Assembly (NCBI RefSeq): GCF_938039205.1
Contig: NZ_CALHVM010000006.1
Coordinates: 7,777-71,776, forward strand
DNA from: an uncultured Campylobacter sp.
GTDB taxonomy: Bacteria; Campylobacterota; Campylobacteria; Campylobacterales; Campylobacteraceae
DNA: 64,000 bases
Reading direction: 5' to 3'
Notes under the pieces: model-generated
What the model saw: only the letters and a program-made list of their open reading frames with translations
The model's database searches: none
What the model was told of the DNA's origin: nothing
In this document: positions 16,657-26,257 of the stretch, one piece after another
How positions within the stretch are numbered: the first letter of the stretch is position 1
Layout of the letters: each line of letters begins with the position of its first letter
Position numbers and translations under genes: made by a program

Positions 16657-18593
16657 ATTTGCTCCAAATTTTCGGCGATTTCTAAGACTTCAAAGTATTC
16701 GTTCTCTAACGTTTCAAGCTCGCCTTTTGCCGCTTCTAGGTCGTTATAAAGCACGGTTAGGCCGATTTGTTGATAGATTTTAGGATCGCTAAGGCCGGCG
16801 TTTAGCTCTTTTATCTTAGCTTCCAGCGCGGCGATTTTCTCTGGGTGCGAGGATAAAATTTGCGTTTGCTTGTAGCTTAACTTTGCGCCGGTTTTGCTCT
16901 TTTGCTTTTGCGCTTGCTCGGCTTCGCTTGCTAGGCTTGCTTCAAATTTACCAAGCTCGGCTAATTCGTCTTCTAGCTCGAGATAGACGCTGTACTCTTG
17001 ATGTAGCACCTCTATTTGCGTGCCCTCAAAGGCCCAGAGTTTGTGCGCGATCTTATCGACGAAGTAGCGGTCGTGACTCACGATGATTATAGCGCCCTCA
17101 AAGCTTTGCAGGTAGTCTTCAAGGATGTTGATAGTTGCGATATCCAGGTCATTTGTCGGCTCATCTAGTACGAGCACGTCGTACTCCTTGCTAAAAAGCA
17201 GAGCCAGCGCAACGCGGTTTTTCTCGCCGCCGCTTAGCACGCCGATGGGTTTATCGAGGAATTCTTTAGGAAATAGGAAATTTTTAAGGTAGCCATAAAC
17301 GTGCATATTACGCCCACGCACCATGACGTGATCGCCGCCGTTTGGGCAAAAGGTCTCGATGAGGCTTTTATCGTCATCCAGCGCGCTTCTGGACTGATCA
17401 AAGTACCCCACGCGCACTTCGCCTCGCTTGATCTCGCCGCTGCTAGGCTTTTCAAACCCGAGTAAAATTTTAATAAGAGTGCTTTTGCCGCTACCGTTTC
17501 GCCCGACTATCGCGATACGCTCGCCTTGCAAAACCCGCGCGTTAAAACCCGAAAAAAGCTGCTTGCCGCCGATATTTTTGCTTAATTGCTTGATCTCAAA
17601 TAGCATCTTTTTGCGGTTTACGCTTTGCGTTTGGTTAAAATTTTTACTCGCGCGCTCAAGCTCGAGCCTAACGCGGCGTATCACGCCCGGGTTTTTCTTC
17701 GCCTCCTCGCGCATGGCTAGCACTCGCTCTTTGCGCCCTTCATTGCGTTTTAGACGTGCTTTGACGCCTCTGCGTAGCCACTCCTCCTCGGCTTTTAGCT
17801 GTTTTAGCAAAGTTTCGTGAGATTTAGCTAGGCTGGCTAAAATTTCCTCTTTTTTAGCTAGATAGTTTGCATAACCGCCGTCAAACGACGCCAACGCGCC
17901 TTCCTCGATCTCGATGCTTCTAGTTGCCAGCGCGTCGATAAAGTAGCGATCGTGCGAGATGAAAACTATCGTCTGGCGCGAGCTTTTTAGCATATCCTCT
18001 AAAAATCTCACCATATAGACGTCAAGGTGGTTCGTAGGCTCGTCAAGTAGCAAAATATCGGGCTTTTTAAGGATCAAAGCGCCCAGAGCCACGCGGCGTA
18101 TCTCGCCTCCGCTAAGGCTTGCGACAGCGCGGTTTTCGTACTCTTTTAGCTTAAACTCCTCCAGTACGCGCTCGATCTTGCGCTCGATCTGCCAGCCGTC
18201 TTTCGCCTCGATAAATTTGATTAGTTCGTCTTGCCTCGCGTTTAGTTCTTTGTTGTGCGGATCGCGGCCGAGCGCTTCTAGTACCGCCGCATACTCGTCG
18301 CGCGCATCAAATATCTCTTTTAGTTCTAAATTTAGCGCGTCTTTTACCGTCGCTGCATCGTCAAATTTGGGATTTTGCGCGAGCATTTCTACTTTTACGC
18401 CGCCTTGCAGGATACGCCTGCCGCTATCAGGCTCTAGCGAGCCCGCTACTAGCTTCATCAGTGTACTTTTGCCGCTACCGTTTTTACCGATGATTGCGAT
18501 GCGCTCGCGCTCGTTTACGCTGAGGCTTACTTTGTTTAAAATTTCATTCGGACCGAATTTTTTACTAACGTCGATTAAATCAACTAATGCCAT
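16653..18593 (-). CDS. ABC-F family ATPase (Uup-like)
   Basis: ABC-F proteins have two ATPase domains and no membrane part, and act on ribosomes, for example to relieve stalling. Walker A motifs are GKNGSGKST (residues 36-44) and GRNGSGKST in the second half. Both domains have LSGGE signatures and LDEPTNHLD or LDEPTNDLD Walker B motifs. The inter-domain linker is basic and helical (RRGVKARLKRNEGRKERVLAM). The C-terminal 90 residues form a coiled coil as in Uup. The product is 646 residues. Its start overlaps the end of the hrgA-like gene by 14 bases and has only a weak ribosome site. Confidence 0.92.
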   Translation of the reverse strand: MALVDLIDVSKKFGPNEILNKVSLSVNERERIAIIGKNGSGKSTLMKLVAGSLEPDSGRRILQGGVKVEMLAQNPKFDDAATVKDALNLELKEIFDARDEYAAVLEALGRDPHNKELNARQDELIKFIEAKDGWQIERKIERVLEEFKLKEYENRAVASLSGGEIRRVALGALILKKPDILLLDEPTNHLDVYMVRFLEDMLKSSRQTIVFISHDRYFIDALATRSIEIEEGALASFDGGYANYLAKKEEILASLAKSHETLLKQLKAEEEWLRRGVKARLKRNEGRKERVLAMREEAKKNPGVIRRVRLELERASKNFNQTQSVNRKKMLFEIKQLSKNIGGKQLFSGFNARVLQGERIAIVGRNGSGKSTLIKILLGFEKPSSGEIKRGEVRVGYFDQSRSALDDDKSLIETFCPNGGDHVMVRGRNMHVYGYLKNFLFPKEFLDKPIGVLSGGEKNRVALALLFSKEYDVLVLDEPTNDLDIATINILEDYLQSFEGAIIIVSHDRYFVDKIAHKLWAFEGTQIEVLHQEYSVYLELEDELAELGKFEASLASEAEQAQKQKSKTGAKLSYKQTQILSSHPEKIAALEAKIKELNAGLSDPKIYQQIGLTVLYNDLEAAKGELETLENEYFEVLEIAENLEQI

Positions 18594-19560
18594 TAGTGTC
18601 CATTTTTTTATCTTTTATATATTTTTGTATTTTTTCATCATCAAACACATTATCATAATCCCCAGCAATCTTGCCGCCAACTTCGTTTATCTGAATATCT
18701 TTAACAATGTCGTTCAAAAATTCTTTAAAATTTGGATTTTTTTCCGTCAAAATATCAAGTGTAACACTATCAATTTGCCTTTGTTTTGATGCAATTAAAA
18801 TTTTTGAGCTTAAAATCTCAGTGTCGAGCTTTATAAGTCCTATGCCAAAATTTGCATTTAGTCTTCTTAGCTCTTGCATGATCTCATCATTTTCATCAAA
18901 ATCAAATACTACCAAATATCCTTCATTAGCCCAGCTTGAGTTTGAAACAGCTTGAAAATACGATGATTTGAGATTTGACCAATCAAGTGAAATTTTAATT
19001 TCAAAAGAATAAAGTTTATGATTTATAACATTTAGTTTTTTGAGTAGGTCAAAAGAGGTTTTCGCAAAATCATTAAAACCAAAATGAACACCAACTACAT
19101 CTGGATGTAACCATTCATTTTGACCACCCTTTTCCTTGATGCTTTTTTCGTGATAGATAGTTTTAGCATATACATCAAACAATGGGCTTTCAAGCAAGAA
19201 TTTTACAAGCAAAGGATGTAAATCTCGTTCTTTAAATTTCTCTTTTTTTACCTTTTGCTCCAATGCTACACAATTTTCCGAATCAATTTCTTTTTTTGAT
19301 TCTGCAATTTCTTGATATTTACGCCCCTTTAGTCCAAATCTCGTCGGCTGACGAGAAAGTGCAATAAATTTTGAATCTTGTTTTTTTACATTAGTATAAA
19401 GCAGTGCAGCCAAACTATCCTTAGGTGTTATACCGCCAGAATTCAGCTTCTTATCAAAACCTAATTCAACTGCTTTTTGCCAAATTTCTTGAGACTTAAG
19501 CGGCTCACGGCTATTATTTAAAACATCATACGCTAAATCCGAAAATGTATATTTTTCCAC
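18580..19560 (-). CDS. HrgA-like protein: HARE-HTH domain plus PD-(D/E)XK-type nuclease motifs
   Basis: Residues 1-75 match the HARE-HTH domain (TFSDLAYDVLNNSREPLKSQ, then SLAALLYTNV), proposed in the literature to read DNA modifications. After a charged linker the C-terminal part shows HPDVVGV (Asp154), then FEIKISL (Glu187, Lys189) and YFQAVSNSSWAN (Gln203), the order expected of a PD-(D/E)XK nuclease core. In H. pylori hrgA sits at a restriction-modification locus. Here no methyltransferase or other restriction gene is next to it. The gene is visibly richer in A+T than its neighbours, which suggests transfer. Its end overlaps the ABC-F start. Nuclease activity is inferred from motifs only. 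Confidence 0.82.
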   Translation of the reverse strand: MEKYTFSDLAYDVLNNSREPLKSQEIWQKAVELGFDKKLNSGGITPKDSLAALLYTNVKKQDSKFIALSRQPTRFGLKGRKYQEIAESKKEIDSENCVALEQKVKKEKFKERDLHPLLVKFLLESPLFDVYAKTIYHEKSIKEKGGQNEWLHPDVVGVHFGFNDFAKTSFDLLKKLNVINHKLYSFEIKISLDWSNLKSSYFQAVSNSSWANEGYLVVFDFDENDEIMQELRRLNANFGIGLIKLDTEILSSKILIASKQRQIDSVTLDILTEKNPNFKEFLNDIVKDIQINEVGGKIAGDYDNVFDDEKIQKYIKDKKMDTNGIS

Positions 19561-19571
19561 TATCTTCCCCT

Positions 19572-20885
19572 TTAAAACGATATATGCATGCTAAGCGCGA
19601 TGACACAAAGCGTAAGCGCCATCGGCACGTAGATATATCTGCCCGTAAAATACCAAAACGCGCCTTGCTTTTTTGCAGCGCCCGTGTTAATCTCATCCAT
19701 GATCTCTTCTTTTTTTATGACCCAAAACCACGACACCGCGCCGATCACCGCGCCGATAGGGATGATATAGATCGATACGAAGTCCATCCACGGTCCCCAG
19801 CTAGTTATGGCTTCCATATTTACGCCGATACCAAAGCATATTATGCAAAGCGCTATCAGCACGACGCCGCGCTTTAGGCTAGGAAATTTGTGCATTATCG
19901 ACTCGGCGACAGCTTCGAACATATTTTGTAGCGAGGTCACGCCGCCAAAAATCACCGCCGTAAATAAAATAATCGCGAAAATTTGACCGCCGGGCATGTC
20001 TTGTAAAATTTTAGGTAGCGTTACAAAAAGTAACCCGGGCCCAGCCGCAGGATCCATGCCGTAAGCAAATACCGCAGGCAGCATAACAAGCGCCGCCGTC
20101 ATCGCCGCGATCGTATCAAAGATCGCCGTCTTTTGCGCGCTATCTACGACGTCCTCGTCCTTTGATAGATACGCGCCGTAGACGATCATACCGGAGCCCG
20201 TGATAGATAGCGAGAAAAAGGCCTGACCCATCGCCGCTACCCATACCATCGGATCGGCTAGCTTGCCCCAGTCGCTGTGAAAGACGAATTTATACCCGCC
20301 AAACGCCCCGTCTAAAAACGCCACTCTAATCGCTAAAATAAAAAATAGCACGAAAAATAGCGGCATCATGATTTTATTTGTCTTTTCGATGCTGTGTGCG
20401 CCGAAAAATAGCGTAAACAGCGTACCTGCAACGACGATAAAGTGAAACGGCACGACAGAATAGGACGAAAGCGCAAAGGACTCAAACCAAGTGTTCGTAT
20501 CCACCGTCATCAGCGAGCCTGTGATCGCCTGAAATAGCGCCTTTAAAACGTATGCGATGATGACAGCGTAGCCGATAGCGATACACATCGAGCCAGCTAG
20601 CGGTATCCAGCCTAAAATTTTACCGAACGTGCCCCAGTTTCGACTCTTCCACGCATATTCGTATGAGCCTAGCGTGCCGGTTTTGGCGCGCCTGCCGATA
20701 GCGTACTCAGCAGAAAGCCCCACGTAGGAAAATATCGCGATAAAAAACAGATAAACGAGCAAAAACGCGCCGCCGCCGTTCGTACCGACCTTATAAGGAA
20801 ACCCCCAGACGTTGGCCATACCGATAGCCGAGCCCACGCAAGCGATGATAAACGCCCAGCGTGACGTAAAATTTGTTTTGTGCAT
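19572..20885 (-). CDS. Sodium-dependent transporter, NSS (SNF) family
   Basis: Bacterial members (LeuT, TnaT, MhsT) carry amino acids with Na+ through the inner membrane. The first segment has FIIACVGSAIGMANVWGFPY, which in LeuT supplies sodium and substrate contacts. About 11-12 membrane segments follow, typical of the prokaryotic short form. I start at the ATG at 20885 (MHKTNFTSRWAF) with GGAT upstream. A TTG at 20915 is in frame but adds ten residues before the usual N-terminus. The substrate is not predictable. It is divergent from the MATE gene. Confidence 0.92.
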   Translation of the reverse strand: MHKTNFTSRWAFIIACVGSAIGMANVWGFPYKVGTNGGGAFLLVYLFFIAIFSYVGLSAEYAIGRRAKTGTLGSYEYAWKSRNWGTFGKILGWIPLAGSMCIAIGYAVIIAYVLKALFQAITGSLMTVDTNTWFESFALSSYSVVPFHFIVVAGTLFTLFFGAHSIEKTNKIMMPLFFVLFFILAIRVAFLDGAFGGYKFVFHSDWGKLADPMVWVAAMGQAFFSLSITGSGMIVYGAYLSKDEDVVDSAQKTAIFDTIAAMTAALVMLPAVFAYGMDPAAGPGLLFVTLPKILQDMPGGQIFAIILFTAVIFGGVTSLQNMFEAVAESIMHKFPSLKRGVVLIALCIICFGIGVNMEAITSWGPWMDFVSIYIIPIGAVIGAVSWFWVIKKEEIMDEINTGAAKKQGAFWYFTGRYIYVPMALTLCVIALSMHISF

Positions 20886-21006
20886 TTGATATCCGTTTAG
20901 ATTAAATTTTCTCAATTATACTTGATTAAGCTAATAAAAAGATTATGCCCCGCTCGCCCATAAAATACGCCGCTTCGCCTTAAAACGCTTTAAATTTATA
21001 TTTGGG

Positions 21007-21012
21007 TATAAT
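21007..21012 (+). promoter_or_regulatory. -10 element for the MATE gene
   Basis: TATAAT following TTTGGG lies 38 bases before the ATG at 21051. No -35 box is clear. Confidence 0.55.
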
Positions 21013-21050
21013 CGCGCGTTATCTAAAATCCACGTTACAAAAGAGAATTT

Positions 21051-22370
21051 ATGAATTTATCGCTCAAAAAGCTCACTATACCGATATTTTTGGATATGTT
21101 TTTGCACTTCGTGACGCTCATCATAAACACATATATGGTGACTAAGGTCAGCGTCCATCTAGTCGGCGCCATGGGTGCTGGCAACCAGATAATGGATCTT
21201 TTTATGACCATTTTTAGCTTCCTTAGCGTGGGCTGCTCAGTCGTGGTCGCTCAGGCTCTAGGCGCGCGAAATCACAACCTAGCCAAACGCGTCATACACG
21301 CTAGCATCACGTTTAACACGATCATCGGCCTTGGCAGCGCGGTTTTTATTTACTTTTTCGGTTTTGAGATTTTAGAGCTTTTAAACGTCCCCGAGCAGCT
21401 TCGTGCCCAGAGCTTTGGCTACTTGCATATGCTCGGTATCGCGCTAGCCTTTGACGGTATCGGCATGGTGCTTGCAGCCGTGCTTCGCGTTTACAACTTC
21501 GCCACCGCCGTCATGCTAGTTTCGCTGCTCATGAACGTCATCACCCTTTGCGGTAACGCCATCGCACTTTTTGGCTGGCTGGGACTACCAAACTACGGCC
21601 TCTACGGCGTCGCGGTTTCGACCGTTGTCGGACGACTAGTGGGCGTTATCGTGCTATTTTTGATACTGACACGCTACGCGAAAGTTAATATTTTCTTTAA
21701 ACGCCTATTTAGCCTGCCGTTTGCCATTTTGCGTAAAATTTTATCCGTCGGACTTCCGAGCGCGGGCGAAAATTTACTCTGGATGGCGCAGTATATGGTG
21801 GCTTTTGGCTTTGTAGCGAGCATGGGCGAGGCCAGCTTAAACGTGCAGACCATCTACTTTCAGATCACGCTTCTTATCCTTCTTTGCGGAGCCAGTATCA
21901 GCGTGGCAAACGAAGTCATCGTCGGCCACCTAGTCGGCGCGATGAGATTTGACGAGGCCTACTCGCGCACTTTCCGCGCGCTTCGCATCGGCTTTATCGC
22001 GACTCTCGCGGTCGTTTTGGCGGCGTATTTTTGCAAATTTGAGATCATGGAGCGGTTAAATTTGACCGAGGAGCTAAAGGTCGTCATGCTACCGCTTTTT
22101 ACGCTTTCTATCGTGCTTGAGACGGGACGAACGTTTAACATCGTAATCGTAAATGCTCTGCGCGCGAGCGGGGATGCTAAATTTCCACTGATGACGGGCG
22201 CCGTGTTTATGTGGGGCGTGAGCTTGCCGCTAGGATACTATCTAGGCATCGTGCAGGGCATGGGGATCATCGGCGTTTGGATTGGATTTACCGCCGACGA
22301 GTGGCTGCGCGGACTCGTAAATACCTGGCGCTGGAGAAGCAGAAAATGGCAATCAAAACGCCTCGTGTAA
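21051..22370 (+). CDS. MATE family efflux transporter
   Basis: MATE pumps export cationic compounds in exchange for Na+ or H+. The 439-residue product has about 12 membrane segments. The first bundle contains AMGAGNQIMDLFMTIFSFLSVGCSVVVAQALGA in pieces typical of the family, and the second bundle mirrors it (GASISVANEVIVGHLVGA). It lacks the longer C-terminal tail of some members. Its 3' end overlaps the start of the YgjP-like gene by 25 bases. The substrate is unknown. Confidence 0.93.
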   Translation: MNLSLKKLTIPIFLDMFLHFVTLIINTYMVTKVSVHLVGAMGAGNQIMDLFMTIFSFLSVGCSVVVAQALGARNHNLAKRVIHASITFNTIIGLGSAVFIYFFGFEILELLNVPEQLRAQSFGYLHMLGIALAFDGIGMVLAAVLRVYNFATAVMLVSLLMNVITLCGNAIALFGWLGLPNYGLYGVAVSTVVGRLVGVIVLFLILTRYAKVNIFFKRLFSLPFAILRKILSVGLPSAGENLLWMAQYMVAFGFVASMGEASLNVQTIYFQITLLILLCGASISVANEVIVGHLVGAMRFDEAYSRTFRALRIGFIATLAVVLAAYFCKFEIMERLNLTEELKVVMLPLFTLSIVLETGRTFNIVIVNALRASGDAKFPLMTGAVFMWGVSLPLGYYLGIVQGMGIIGVWIGFTADEWLRGLVNTWRWRSRKWQSKRLV

Positions 22371-23155
22371 AAACCGTTTGCGTAAAATGCGGCGAATTTG
22401 ACGTCGCGCTAAATTTTAAAAAAGGCGTCAAAACAACTAGACTAAAAGTCGCTAAAACCGGCGAGATCTCAGTCTCACTGCCCTTTTACGCCGCGCAAAA
22501 ATATGCGCTAGAGTTTGTGCAAAAAAACTACGACTGGCTAAAATCGGCTCACGAAAAGACGCTATCAAATTTACCGCGCGAGGACGAGTTTAGACTACTG
22601 GGCGAGGTTTATCGCATCAAATTTGAGCCGAATTTAAAGGGCGTAAATTTGATAAGGTTTGCAAGCGGCTCGGGAGCTTTTGACGGTTTAAATTTGAGCT
22701 CGGGCGGGCTAGGCCCGCACCTTTACGGCGCTAAATTTGACGCTAGCGAATTTAACCAGCACCTTGACGAAGCCAAATTTAAAAGCTCGGACGAACGCAA
22801 ATTTGACGGCGAAATTTACGCTGCGAGTTTAGCTGCGCTAGAAAACCACAAAAAAGCTTTTGCAAGGCGCATTTACGGGCATTTTATAGCTAAATTCGCT
22901 CCAGCTGTAAACCGCAAGATAAACCGCGTCGTCGTTCGCAAAATGACCACTCGCTGGGGTAGCTGCAACTCGCGCAAAGGCTATATAAATTTAAGTCTAA
23001 ATTTGATCGAAAAAGCCCCAGAACTAGTCGAATACGTCGTGCTTCACGAGCTAACCCATCTCATCTACCCCCACCATCAAAAAAGCTTTTATGGCTTTAT
23101 CGCAGGGCTAATGCCTGATTTTAAAACGCGAGAACAACGGCTAAACAAAAAATAA
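22346..23155 (+). CDS. YgjP-like (DUF45) metallopeptidase-type protein
   Basis: The C-terminal half carries MTTRWGSCNSRKGYINLSLNL and the zinc motif HELTH (residues 234-238) followed by HH (243-244), as in the DUF45/WLM/SprT group. The true substrate of this family is unknown. I start at the ATG at 22346 inside the MATE 3' end; it fits the family N-terminus. Residues about 95-155 are a low-complexity insert with repeated KFD/FDG/NL pieces, coded largely by AAATTTGA words. Total length of 269 exceeds the roughly 230-240 usual for the family because of this insert. Confidence 0.82.
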   Translation: MAIKTPRVKTVCVKCGEFDVALNFKKGVKTTRLKVAKTGEISVSLPFYAAQKYALEFVQKNYDWLKSAHEKTLSNLPREDEFRLLGEVYRIKFEPNLKGVNLIRFASGSGAFDGLNLSSGGLGPHLYGAKFDASEFNQHLDEAKFKSSDERKFDGEIYAASLAALENHKKAFARRIYGHFIAKFAPAVNRKINRVVVRKMTTRWGSCNSRKGYINLSLNLIEKAPELVEYVVLHELTHLIYPHHQKSFYGFIAGLMPDFKTREQRLNKK

Positions 23156-23200
23156 TTTTAAATATGCTAAAATAGAATATTTTTAATTTAAAGGGAGATA

Positions 23201-23683
23201 ATGAAAAAACTTCTAATGCTAGTTGCCGCGGTTTTTGCTCTGGGCGGCGATTTTGAGGACGGCGTAAAGGCCTACGAGGGCTCTAAATTTGTAACGGCTC
23301 GCGAGAAATTTGCAGCTGCCTGCGACGCGAACAACGGTCTAGCCTGCGCAAAACTAGGCGCGCTTTATCAGCTGGGCAAGGATATCCTGCCTGACACCAA
23401 AAAAGCACTTGAGCTATACGAAAAAGGCTGCGAACTAGGCTCTAAAGAGGCCTGCTCGGGTGCCGGCGGGATATACGTATCAAGCGACAAAGAAAAGGCG
23501 CGTGCACTGCTAAATAAGGGTTGCGAGCTTGGCGACGGCTTTTCATGCGCGACTGCGGGATCGTATCTGCTAGAGGAGAAAAAATTTAAAGAGGCATATG
23601 CGCTCTTTGAAAAAGCATGCAAGATAGGCGATAGCCTCGGATGCCAATTTGCAAGCGATCTAAAACGCTCAAAAAGACTTTAA
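23201..23683 (+). CDS. Sel1-like repeat protein, Hcp-type (cysteine-rich), exported
   Basis: A signal peptide (MKKLLMLVAAVFALGG) is followed by about four 36-residue helical repeats, each with a cysteine pair eight or so residues apart (CDANNGLAC, CELGSKEAC, CELGDGFSC, CKIGDSLGC). This is the pattern of Helicobacter cysteine-rich proteins, where each pair forms a disulfide within a repeat. It is likely periplasmic or secreted. At 160 residues it is a small member. Function is unknown; such proteins often mediate protein-protein contacts. Confidence 0.85.
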   Translation: MKKLLMLVAAVFALGGDFEDGVKAYEGSKFVTAREKFAAACDANNGLACAKLGALYQLGKDILPDTKKALELYEKGCELGSKEACSGAGGIYVSSDKEKARALLNKGCELGDGFSCATAGSYLLEEKKFKEAYALFEKACKIGDSLGCQFASDLKRSKRL

Positions 23684-23810
23684 TTTTTCTTACTCGGGTT
23701 AAATTTGACGGTTAAATTTAACCCAAATTTATCTTTTCTATACACTACTTCCAAAACGAAAGCTTTTAAAATTTACGAGAGAGTAATCAACAGGCCGAGA
23801 AAGCGCAGGC

Positions 23811-25910
23811 TTAAGCGCCTACGCCAACCCTCTTCTCCGCTTTATTTTGTATCCATTGAAATGCAAATAACGCCGCGTAAAGCGAAACGCCGATCGCGTA
23901 AGAAATGTATTCGTTTGGGATAAACGGGATGTACTTGGCGCACATATTAGGCACCAAAGTTAGCGGCACTACGCACAAAAGTAATGCGCGCTCTAGCATG
24001 CTTACGCGTTTAACGAAATACCCCTGAAGCGCCGAAGAAAAGGCAAACATACCAACTAGAGCCGTACCGAAAATCAGCGCCATCTCGAGCGGATTTGTTA
24101 TCCACACTATGCCTTTAGCGTCGTTTGGATTGGCCGAGTTTACGCTCTCTATCAAAAGCAGCTTGTTGTTAAACACGAAAGAAAACGGCAAAATAGTCGT
24201 ACGCAGGTCATAGAAAAAGCCTTGCACGCCCACGGTTACGGGATTTGCTTTAGCGATACCAGCCGCAGCGTATGCCGCGATACCGACCGGAGGCGTATCG
24301 TCTGCTAGGATACCAAAGTAAAAGACGAAAAGATGCACGGCGATAGCAGGAATAAGAAAGCCGTTTTTGTGCGCCAAAAACAAAATCACAGGCGCGACTA
24401 GCGAGCTAACGACGATATAGTTTGCCGTCGTCGGCAAGCCCATGCCTAGTATCAGCGACATTATCGCAGTGAGAAATAGGATGAGCACGATGTTGTTGCC
24501 GGCTAAATTTTCCACGACTTCAGATAGCACTTGTCCGACTCCAGTTAGCGAGATAGAGCCCACGATAATGCCCGCTAGACCCGTAGCTATAGCGATCGTA
24601 GTCATGCTTTTAGCCGCCGTTACCATCGCCCAAAATATATCCGCAAAGCCGATGATAAAGTCCTCTTTGCCGACGTCCTCGCCGTGAGCCATTTTTTTAA
24701 CGGGTTCCTGAAAAAGGATAATCAAAAACAGCACGCAAATAGCGTTAAAAGCTGCTGAGATCGGAGATTCGTTTGCAATTAACAATGTATAGAGCAAAAC
24801 CAAAATCGGGATAAGATAGTGCAGACCGCTCACGAAAATCTTAAGCTTAGATATGCTGGCACCCTGTTCCATGCCTTTTAGCCCTAGCTTACAACTCTCA
24901 AGGTGCACGATGAAAAACAGCGACAAATAGCACACAAATGCCGGAATCACAGCCGCTATCATGACGTTTGTGTAACTAAGACCCAAAAACTCGGCGATGA
25001 TAAAGGCCGCCGCGCCCATGATAGGCGGCATCAGCTGACCATTTACGCCCGCAGCCACCTCGATCGCGCCTGCCTTGGTACTAGTTAGCCCCGCCTTTTT
25101 CATCAACGGGATCGTAAATGTTCCAACTGTAACGACGTTTGCCGTGGAGCTGCCGCTCACCATGCCGGTTAGTCCTGACGCGATAACCGAGGCCTTCGCC
25201 GGTCCGCCGCGGAATTTGCCCAGCAGCGCAAAGGCTAAATTTATAAAGTACTGCCCCGCTCCGGCGCGCTCCAAAAGCGAACCGAACAAGACAAAAAGAT
25301 AAATGAAACTCACGCTAACGCCAAGCGGCACGCCAAAAACGCCCTCGGTCGTAAGGTACATGTGGCCGGCGAGCTTGTTTAGGCTAGCGCCCTGGTGCGC
25401 GATGATGTCGGGCATATACTGACCGAAATAATCATACGCTAAAAATATCGCCGCGATAATAGGAAGCGCTGGACCGATTATCCTGCGACCCGCCTCAAAC
25501 AGCACGACAACGGCGACACAGGATACGGCTATATCAAAGCTCGTGTAGTCTCCTGGGCGCTGCGCTAGAGCGTAAAACTCTATGAGCGGATAGAGCGCGG
25601 CTAGCGTGCCCACAACACAGAGCGCGATGTCGTAAAACGGTAGGCTGGAGTGGGCTTTTTTATGAATTTTAAGCGGATAGAGCAAAAACAGCAGACAAAT
25701 AGCAAACGCAAGGTGCGCCGAGCGCGACATCGTCGTGTTCATTGGAAAATACGCGATATAAAGCTGAAAAACCGACCATGCAAAGCAGATAATGCTCGTG
25801 AAATATACATAAAAGTTCGAGTTTATCTCGCGCGTCTTTACCTCGACGAACTCCTCCTTTTCCTGCGTCGACTCGGTATTTATTCGTGTTTCGTTTAGAT
25901 TTTTATCCAT
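23811..25910 (-). CDS. TRAP transporter fused permease (DctQM type, TAXI class)
   Basis: One polypeptide of 699 residues joins the small (DctQ) and large (DctM) membrane subunits of a Na+-coupled TRAP transporter. Residues 25-170 hold the first four segments. The rest carries the large subunit with ASGLTGMVSGSSTANVVTVG and GAIEVAAGVNGQLMPPIMGA, hallmarks of the TRAP 4TM/12TM fusion family. It works with the TAXI binding protein coded just upstream. Ligands of TAXI systems are mostly unknown, though glutamate/2-oxoglutarate-type and sialic-acid-type acids are known for TRAPs in general. It has a weak ribosome site. Confidence 0.93.
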   Translation of the reverse strand: MDKNLNETRINTESTQEKEEFVEVKTREINSNFYVYFTSIICFAWSVFQLYIAYFPMNTTMSRSAHLAFAICLLFLLYPLKIHKKAHSSLPFYDIALCVVGTLAALYPLIEFYALAQRPGDYTSFDIAVSCVAVVVLFEAGRRIIGPALPIIAAIFLAYDYFGQYMPDIIAHQGASLNKLAGHMYLTTEGVFGVPLGVSVSFIYLFVLFGSLLERAGAGQYFINLAFALLGKFRGGPAKASVIASGLTGMVSGSSTANVVTVGTFTIPLMKKAGLTSTKAGAIEVAAGVNGQLMPPIMGAAAFIIAEFLGLSYTNVMIAAVIPAFVCYLSLFFIVHLESCKLGLKGMEQGASISKLKIFVSGLHYLIPILVLLYTLLIANESPISAAFNAICVLFLIILFQEPVKKMAHGEDVGKEDFIIGFADIFWAMVTAAKSMTTIAIATGLAGIIVGSISLTGVGQVLSEVVENLAGNNIVLILFLTAIMSLILGMGLPTTANYIVVSSLVAPVILFLAHKNGFLIPAIAVHLFVFYFGILADDTPPVGIAAYAAAGIAKANPVTVGVQGFFYDLRTTILPFSFVFNNKLLLIESVNSANPNDAKGIVWITNPLEMALIFGTALVGMFAFSSALQGYFVKRVSMLERALLLCVVPLTLVPNMCAKYIPFIPNEYISYAIGVSLYAALFAFQWIQNKAEKRVGVGA

Positions 25911-26257
25911 ATTTGCTCTTAACCTCTTAAATTTTCTTTTTATAAAATTTGGCGATTTTGCCCGTAAAATCGGGCTTTATTTTTAAATTTGACCGGCTTT
26001 TCCTGCGCCTCAAAATTTGCTTACAAATTTAACCTTGCGCCATAAAGATGCTGGTTTTGCAAGCGGCAAAAAATCAGCCGAAAATTCGCGCATGAGCCAA
26101 ATCTAAAATTTGACGCTTGATACGGCTAAAGTAAACTCACCGCCCAAAAACAAGCTAGTAAAGCGTCAAATTTTAAATCCTCAAAAACTAAAAACAAGCC
26201 TTTAAATTTAAAAAGCAAGCCGCGCAGGTCAAATTTAACCCACGCGGCTAAGCTGGT
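25911..26257 (-). other. 347-base gap between binding-protein and permease genes
   Basis: No gene is visible. The gap holds the strong terminator listed separately (26218-26249) and a second small hairpin at 25960-25975 (GCCCG/CGGGC around TAAAAT). It also has many AAATTT words. The permease has no obvious promoter of its own here, so readthrough past the first hairpin may set the ratio of binding protein to permease. Confidence 0.5.
26218..26249 (-). terminator. Terminator (attenuator) after the TAXI binding-protein gene
   Basis: On the minus strand AGCCGCGTGGG pairs with CCTGCGCGGCT (11 bp with two G-T pairs) around a 10-base loop, followed by TTGCTTTTT. It lies 9 bases after the stop codon. 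Confidence 0.8.
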
